This document shows, piece by piece, positions 60,470 to 64,000 of a stretch of DNA of 64,000 nt; positions within the stretch are counted from its first letter, which is position 1; each line of letters opens with the position of its first letter. The position numbers and the translations under genes were made by a program. The stretch lies in assembly GCA_963742655.1 (NCBI GenBank), contig CAVUMM010000008.1, forward strand, positions 186,001 through 250,000, written 5' to 3'. Source of the DNA: JAICLK01 sp963742655. Its GTDB lineage: Bacteria > Patescibacteriota > Saccharimonadia > Saccharimonadales > UBA4665. The notes beneath the pieces were generated by a model that saw only the letters and a list, made by a program, of their open reading frames with translations, was not told the DNA's origin and searched no databases.

Positions 60470-62100
60470 GCATGCTGATTCTCCGTGCTTTTGTGGCGGC
60501 CATCGAATGCTTCGCCTTCCGCGGTTTCGCGGGTCGACGTTTTAAGCGGTGCTTCGCGCAAAAGTAATGACACGCCGAATGTAAGCACGGCGAACGGCAC
60601 AGCCCAAAGGAATACGTCGTGAAAGGCGTGCGCGAAAGCCTCGAGAATATCATTGACGATACTTGGCGGCAACTGTTTAAGCACATCCGTGCTTTGTTGC
60701 AAACTTTTGGTACTGATGTGCGAGCTCGATAAGCCCGGCACATATACCAGTAGGTAATGTGTTAATCGTGCTGTCAGTATGGCGCCAAAAATTGCCGTAC
60801 CAAACGACGCTCCCATGCTGCGGAAAAAGGTGATGACAGATGTAGCCGCGCCCATGTCCTTGCGATCGATCGAATTTTGTACGGCCAGCAGCATGACCTG
60901 CATATATAGTCCGATGCCAAGCCCGAGCACGACCATCCAAACGGACAACATCAGCTGGCTAGTGGTCAGCGAAATATGACTGAACAACCAGATGCCCAAG
61001 GTCGTGACAGCTGTGCCGACAATTGGAAAGATGCGGTATTTACCAAGTTTTGAAATCGTGCGGCCTGAAAAAATCATCGCCACTAACAAACCGCCGACGA
61101 GCGGCAGCATAAGCAGGCCTGATTTCGTCGCCGAGTAGCCGCGGACAATTTGCTGATATTCGGGGATGAAAACCATCACGCCGAACATGACGGCACCTGA
61201 CAGGAGCGAAAGTAAAGATGAAACCCTAAAAATATCACTGCGGAATAGCCGAAGCGGTATGACCGGCTCGGCGGCCCTGGTCTCCCAAAATATGAATAGC
61301 AATCCAAGCAGGAGTCCGCTCAATCCCAGCCCGAATATCTGGACACTTAACCAAGGGTATGTAATTCCGCCGAGTACGGTTAGCAGTAAAAAGCAAACCA
61401 CGCTGGCACCAAGCAATCCCGCGCCCAGAAAGTCGATACGATGTTCGATTTTGCGAACCGGCAGATGCAGCCGGGCTGAAATGACCGACAATGCCAGCAA
61501 GCCGAACGGTATATTAATATAGAATATCCAGCGCCAACTTAAGTGATCGGTAAATAGGCCGCCAAGCAATGGCCCGGCGACACTTGCAACCGCCCACACT
61601 CCGCCAAAATAACCCTGGTAACGGCCACGTTCGCGCGGCGGAATGATGTCGCCGATGATGGCGAATACCAGCGCCATGAGCCCGCCGGCACCGACGCCCT
61701 GCAGGCCGCGGAAAAAGATCAGTTGGTCCATGTTTTGGCTCAGTCCGCAGAGTGCCGAACCGATCAAAAAGATAATAATAGCCGCCAGGAAGATTTTCTT
61801 GCGCCCCAGTTGGTCGCTGATTTTGCCGTACAGCGGTGTTACGACGGCGCTCGTAATAAGGTATGCTGTTACGACCCATGACAATTTGTTAAGTCCGTTC
61901 AAGTCCACGGCGATACGTGGCAGGGCTGTACTGACGATGGTTTGGTCGAGTGCGGCCAACAACATGGCCAGCATGAGCGCAACCAACACTACCATAATTT
62001 CGGCATGGCTGCGTTCGCCGTCTTGCGCATACGGCTGCAGGATCTCGTTATTTGTTGCAGCCTGATTTTTCTGCTTCTTGCCAAAAGGTAACAGTCGCAT
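60466..62100 (-). CDS. MFS multidrug transporter (DHA2, 14-helix type)
   Basis: The 544-residue protein has 14 predicted membrane helices and DHA2/EmrB-QacA signatures: LAALDQTIVSTALPRIA near the start, GKISDQLGRKKIFL, and GVGAGGLMALVFAIIGDIIPPRERGRYQG. It exports drugs with proton exchange. It sits between the MarR gene and the ABC pair and overlaps the ATPase start. Confidence 0.92.
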   Translation of the reverse strand: MRLLPFGKKQKNQAATNNEILQPYAQDGERSHAEIMVVLVALMLAMLLAALDQTIVSTALPRIAVDLNGLNKLSWVVTAYLITSAVVTPLYGKISDQLGRKKIFLAAIIIFLIGSALCGLSQNMDQLIFFRGLQGVGAGGLMALVFAIIGDIIPPRERGRYQGYFGGVWAVASVAGPLLGGLFTDHLSWRWIFYINIPFGLLALSVISARLHLPVRKIEHRIDFLGAGLLGASVVCFLLLTVLGGITYPWLSVQIFGLGLSGLLLGLLFIFWETRAAEPVIPLRLFRSDIFRVSSLLSLLSGAVMFGVMVFIPEYQQIVRGYSATKSGLLMLPLVGGLLVAMIFSGRTISKLGKYRIFPIVGTAVTTLGIWLFSHISLTTSQLMLSVWMVVLGLGIGLYMQVMLLAVQNSIDRKDMGAATSVITFFRSMGASFGTAIFGAILTARLTHYLLVYVPGLSSSHISTKSLQQSTDVLKQLPPSIVNDILEAFAHAFHDVFLWAVPFAVLTFGVSLLLREAPLKTSTRETAEGEAFDGRHKSTENQHA

Positions 62101-62119
62101 AACTAATACATTCCTTCCT

Positions 62120-62584
62120 TTATTTTTTCAGATTTCGACAGTTTGTTTCCAGATATGTCAGCATTTTCTGCTGTACCCGCAGGAATATTGCCAGCTCATT
62201 ATCATCCAAATCCGCCACAACCTTGGCGAGCAAGGCTTGCTTTTTACGTTTCAATAGCACTACCGTTTCATTGCCGGATTTGGTTAAGGCAACCACAATG
62301 ACACGGCGATCCGTATCGTTTGACGATCGTTCAACGTAGCCGGCCTGTACCATTGCTTCGATGAGCTGCGTAATAGCCCCGGGCGTTAAGCGCATTTCAC
62401 TGGCCAGGGTTTTAAGGCTGACTGGCTGCAGGCGTTCGACGGTATGTAACAAATGCAGCTGTGAAGGGGCAACGCCTAGATCGTCAAACGCGCGCATAAT
62501 ATATAGATGCATCATGCGCTGAGTCAGTGCAGTGGTGGCGAACAGGTCCTGTAATTTTTTGTCGCGCGAGCTCATAAAAAACAT
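62120..62584 (-). CDS. MarR-family transcriptional regulator
   Basis: The 154-residue protein has the winged helix-turn-helix of MarR: LHLLHTVERLQPVSLKTLASEMRLTPGAITQLIEAMVQAGYVERSSNDTDRRVIVVALT. It heads the four-gene efflux operon and likely represses it; phenolic or drug ligands lift repression in this family. An inverted repeat immediately upstream is the probable operator. The start at 62584 or the ATG nine bases later are both possible. Confidence 0.92.
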   Translation of the reverse strand: MFFMSSRDKKLQDLFATTALTQRMMHLYIMRAFDDLGVAPSQLHLLHTVERLQPVSLKTLASEMRLTPGAITQLIEAMVQAGYVERSSNDTDRRVIVVALTKSGNETVVLLKRKKQALLAKVVADLDDNELAIFLRVQQKMLTYLETNCRNLKK

Positions 62585-62588
62585 CCAA

Positions 62589-62604
62589 TTAGTATAGTTA
62601 CTAA
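62589..62604. promoter_or_regulatory. Probable MarR operator
   Basis: TTAGTA and TACTAA flank four bases (TAGT on the plus strand) in a perfect 16-bp inverted repeat, five bases before the MarR start codon and next to TATACT-type -10 boxes. Confidence 0.6.
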
Positions 62605-62695
62605 AAAGTATATAGTATAAAGTAAATTATCGTCAAGCTGCTTAATCGATTAAACAAAGTACTTGCGGTAAAATCGCTTGAAACGGCAAAAGTGG

Positions 62696-63259
62696 CTACG
62701 CCGCCGCAGCGTACGCTGTTTCATCGGCAACTTCAAACCAAACGACTGGTACGTCGCTACCGGCAACTCCAGCCCTCATCGCGAGGCTGCCGATAACTGA
62801 TAAACCCATTCCGCGCTCCCGTAACCCTTCGATACATTCATTGTCGTAGTCGTCGCCGTTCAATCCATTACCACCGGAAACTTTGGTAAATTTCTGAGAA
62901 GGTGTACGTATTTTGGCAGGTTCGGCATTTTCTACTATTCCTACGAATACGGTCGCATCAATTTTTTGTCGAAGTAACCATTGCACGAAAGTGCGCTGCT
63001 TCGGGTGGCGACCAATTACAGCACGCTGCAGACCCCCGTGTTCCACCGCATTAGCCAGTGCTTCGTGTAAACAACGTACAAATGTATCATTTACCCCTTC
63101 GGACGCACCATCATTGTTGAGAGCATTGGATGCCAATTCGCGCAAATCGCTCAATGCAGAAGGATCGGTTGACCGATCAGCTTCTTCGCTGTCGCCGAAT
63201 GGGTAAAGTACTGCAACCGTCTCATAGGTCGGTACACTTCTATGGCAGGGCAATTTCAT
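62696..63259 (-). CDS. RsbW-like anti-sigma factor / HATPase_c_2 protein
   Basis: The 187-residue protein has a GHKL ATPase core: HEALANAVEHG (N box, Glu-x-x-x-N) near residue 65, VENAEPAKI (G1-like) and LRERGMGLSVIGSL (G2) near 145. Serine kinases of the RsbW type bind and silence sigma factors or phosphorylate antagonists. No partner gene is adjacent, so the target is unknown. Confidence 0.8.
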   Translation of the reverse strand: MKLPCHRSVPTYETVAVLYPFGDSEEADRSTDPSALSDLRELASNALNNDGASEGVNDTFVRCLHEALANAVEHGGLQRAVIGRHPKQRTFVQWLLRQKIDATVFVGIVENAEPAKIRTPSQKFTKVSGGNGLNGDDYDNECIEGLRERGMGLSVIGSLAMRAGVAGSDVPVVWFEVADETAYAAAA

Positions 63260-63406
63260 GATCGAGAATTCTTAAACGAAAGCTGTTTAGCTTAATAATA
63301 GTTTAGAAATAATAGTTTGGTTTAATCAAATAATACCACAAATTTAATGTAATTGCAACGAATTAAAATTAACGTTCGAAACCTGTGGATAAATTTGGAA
63401 GCAGGG

Positions 63407-63434
63407 TTGAAACGCTTACGGATAGTGCTACTAT
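63407..63434 (+). promoter_or_regulatory. Promoter of small secreted protein gene
   Basis: TTGAAA (63407-63412), 16 bases and TACTAT (63429-63434), with start near 63441, followed by GGGAGGG before the ATG. Confidence 0.55.
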
Positions 63435-63470
63435 GTATAAGTAACTTAAAGTATACGGGAGGGCAACAAT

Positions 63471-63755
63471 ATGAATTTACAAAGCAGAATCGAACAAAAG
63501 CTAATGCAATACCGGCTTTTGTTAAGCGGTATTGCGGTTTTGATGACAGCAATGTTTGCTACAACAGCCGGCGCGGCCGCTATGTCAAATGGCAATTCGC
63601 ATGATAATTACAACAGAAATAGCGATTATAGCCACAGCCAAAATTATAAGAGTGACTGTCCAAGGCACTATGTGAAGCCAGTTAAAGTTTACTTCAATGA
63701 CTGCCACCACAATTACTGCTGCCACCACTGGAAGTGTGAGCACAACAGTTGGTAG
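63471..63755 (+). CDS. Small secreted Cys/His-rich protein
   Basis: The 94-residue protein has a signal peptide (about 1-36, cut near Ala-Gly-Ala-Ala-Ala) and a mature part rich in Asn, Tyr, His and Cys: CPRHYVKPVKV, NDCHHNYCCHHWKCEH. It has five cysteines and seven histidines in its last 33 residues, so metal binding or disulfide cross-linking is possible. A GGGAGGG ribosome binding site and promoter precede it, a terminator follows. Confidence 0.7.
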   Translation: MNLQSRIEQKLMQYRLLLSGIAVLMTAMFATTAGAAAMSNGNSHDNYNRNSDYSHSQNYKSDCPRHYVKPVKVYFNDCHHNYCCHHWKCEHNSW

Positions 63756-63802
63756 AAAGCCGTCGCAACGTTAGCAGTTGGCTGTAGCTAGCAATTATTC
63801 TT

Positions 63803-63840
63803 GAGTGGATTGTGAGTTATAACGCGATCCACTCTTTTAT
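63803..63840. terminator. Hairpin terminator between the secreted protein gene and the PAP2 gene
   Basis: GAGTGGAT (63803-63810) pairs with ATCCACTC (63827-63834), followed by TTTTATT; for the plus-strand gene this is a rho-independent terminator. Confidence 0.7.
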
Positions 63841-63888
63841 TAACAATGTTGCAAGCAGATAAACAGTATGACCTAAGTATTGCGAAAT

Positions 63889-64000
63889 CTAATCGTCTAA
63901 TTTGAGAGCCTGGGTAATAGTGTGGGGTAGCAGGCGTACAAAACAAACCGCCATCAGGCCGACGGCAAAACCGCCTATTACATCTGCCGGCGTATGAACG
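63889..64000 (-). CDS. PAP2-family phosphatase, C-terminal end only
   Basis: The open frame runs off the right edge. The last 37 residues, VHTPADVIGGFAVGLMAVCF..., match the C-terminal helix of PAP2 lipid phosphatases, where H-x-x-x-D-V-x-x-G carries the catalytic His and Asp. Members dephosphorylate undecaprenyl-PP or lipid phosphates. TAG at 63889-63891 ends it. Confidence 0.7.
   Translation of the reverse strand, partial: VHTPADVIGGFAVGLMAVCFVRLLPHTITQALKLDD

Noticed and set aside
1..64000. CRISPR array or alternative genetic code
   Set aside because: No regularly spaced short repeats were seen, and TGA ends many genes at the expected place (for example in ATGA overlaps), so it is not read as an amino acid.

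Overview
The window looks like a chromosome segment from a Candidate Phyla Radiation bacterium, most likely Candidatus Saccharibacteria (TM7) or a close relative. This rests on gene content: short, tightly packed genes with many ATGA and TGATG overlaps; many short single-pass or secreted proteins with no recognised family; NAD-dependent ligase, peptidoglycan enzymes and sortase but almost no metabolism; and several families otherwise typical of Actinobacteria (DUF3152 protease, Ni-superoxide dismutase with its maturation protease, class E/F-like sortase). TGA acts as an ordinary stop codon. The assignment is inferred; no rRNA gene is present.

Layout. 0-5.5 kb: membrane protein, an intact IS982-family element inserted at the very end of a phospholipase-D-like gene, an rRNA/tRNA methyltransferase, an HTH protein, tRNA-Val, MarC. 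5.5-16.6 kb: envelope and housekeeping genes (DUF3152 protease, D,D-carboxypeptidase, LemA, HtpX, ligA, a YunG-like protein, a RdgB/HAM1 NTPase, an EEP hydrolase). 16.6-17.8 kb: a small-RNA unit and corA. 17.8-31.4 kb: an accessory region organised around tRNA-Ala genes. It holds tRNA-Ala(GGC), a RelE-type toxin-antitoxin pair, a large SF2 helicase divergent from a helical-repeat protein, tRNA-Ala(CGC), and two cargo segments each ending in a 3' fragment of tRNA-Ala(CGC). 31.5-45 kb: aldo/keto reductase, ABC exporter, hydrolases, MurF-like ligase, Ddl, polysaccharide deacetylase and two large paralogous anchored proteins. 45-55 kb: translation and RNA genes (leuS with three frameshifts, rpmF, nusB, NUDIX, rnc, rpsP, khpA, trmD), with a second small-RNA unit and a 125-bp palindromic element. 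55-58.3 kb: sodN-sodX and an LPETG protein-sortase-glycosyltransferase operon. 58.3-64 kb: a MarR-MFS-ABC efflux operon, an RsbW-like ATPase, a small secreted protein and the end of a PAP2 phosphatase.

Working together: DacA, Ddl, the MurF-like ligase and the deacetylase act on peptidoglycan; sortase and LPETG protein decorate the surface; SodX trims SodN; the efflux operon is probably autoregulated through the MarR operator.

Most notable: (1) a tandem array of tRNA-Ala(CGC) attachment-like repeats bounding cargo without a visible integrase; (2) two promoter-plus-terminator small-RNA units that share an 18-nt motif; (3) genes where a Shine-Dalgarno is followed by ATA, ATT or ATC instead of ATG; (4) leuS with three compensating +1 shifts in its editing domain and a mini-duplication of its own start as leader ORF; (5) a DNA ligase without its zinc-finger cysteines.
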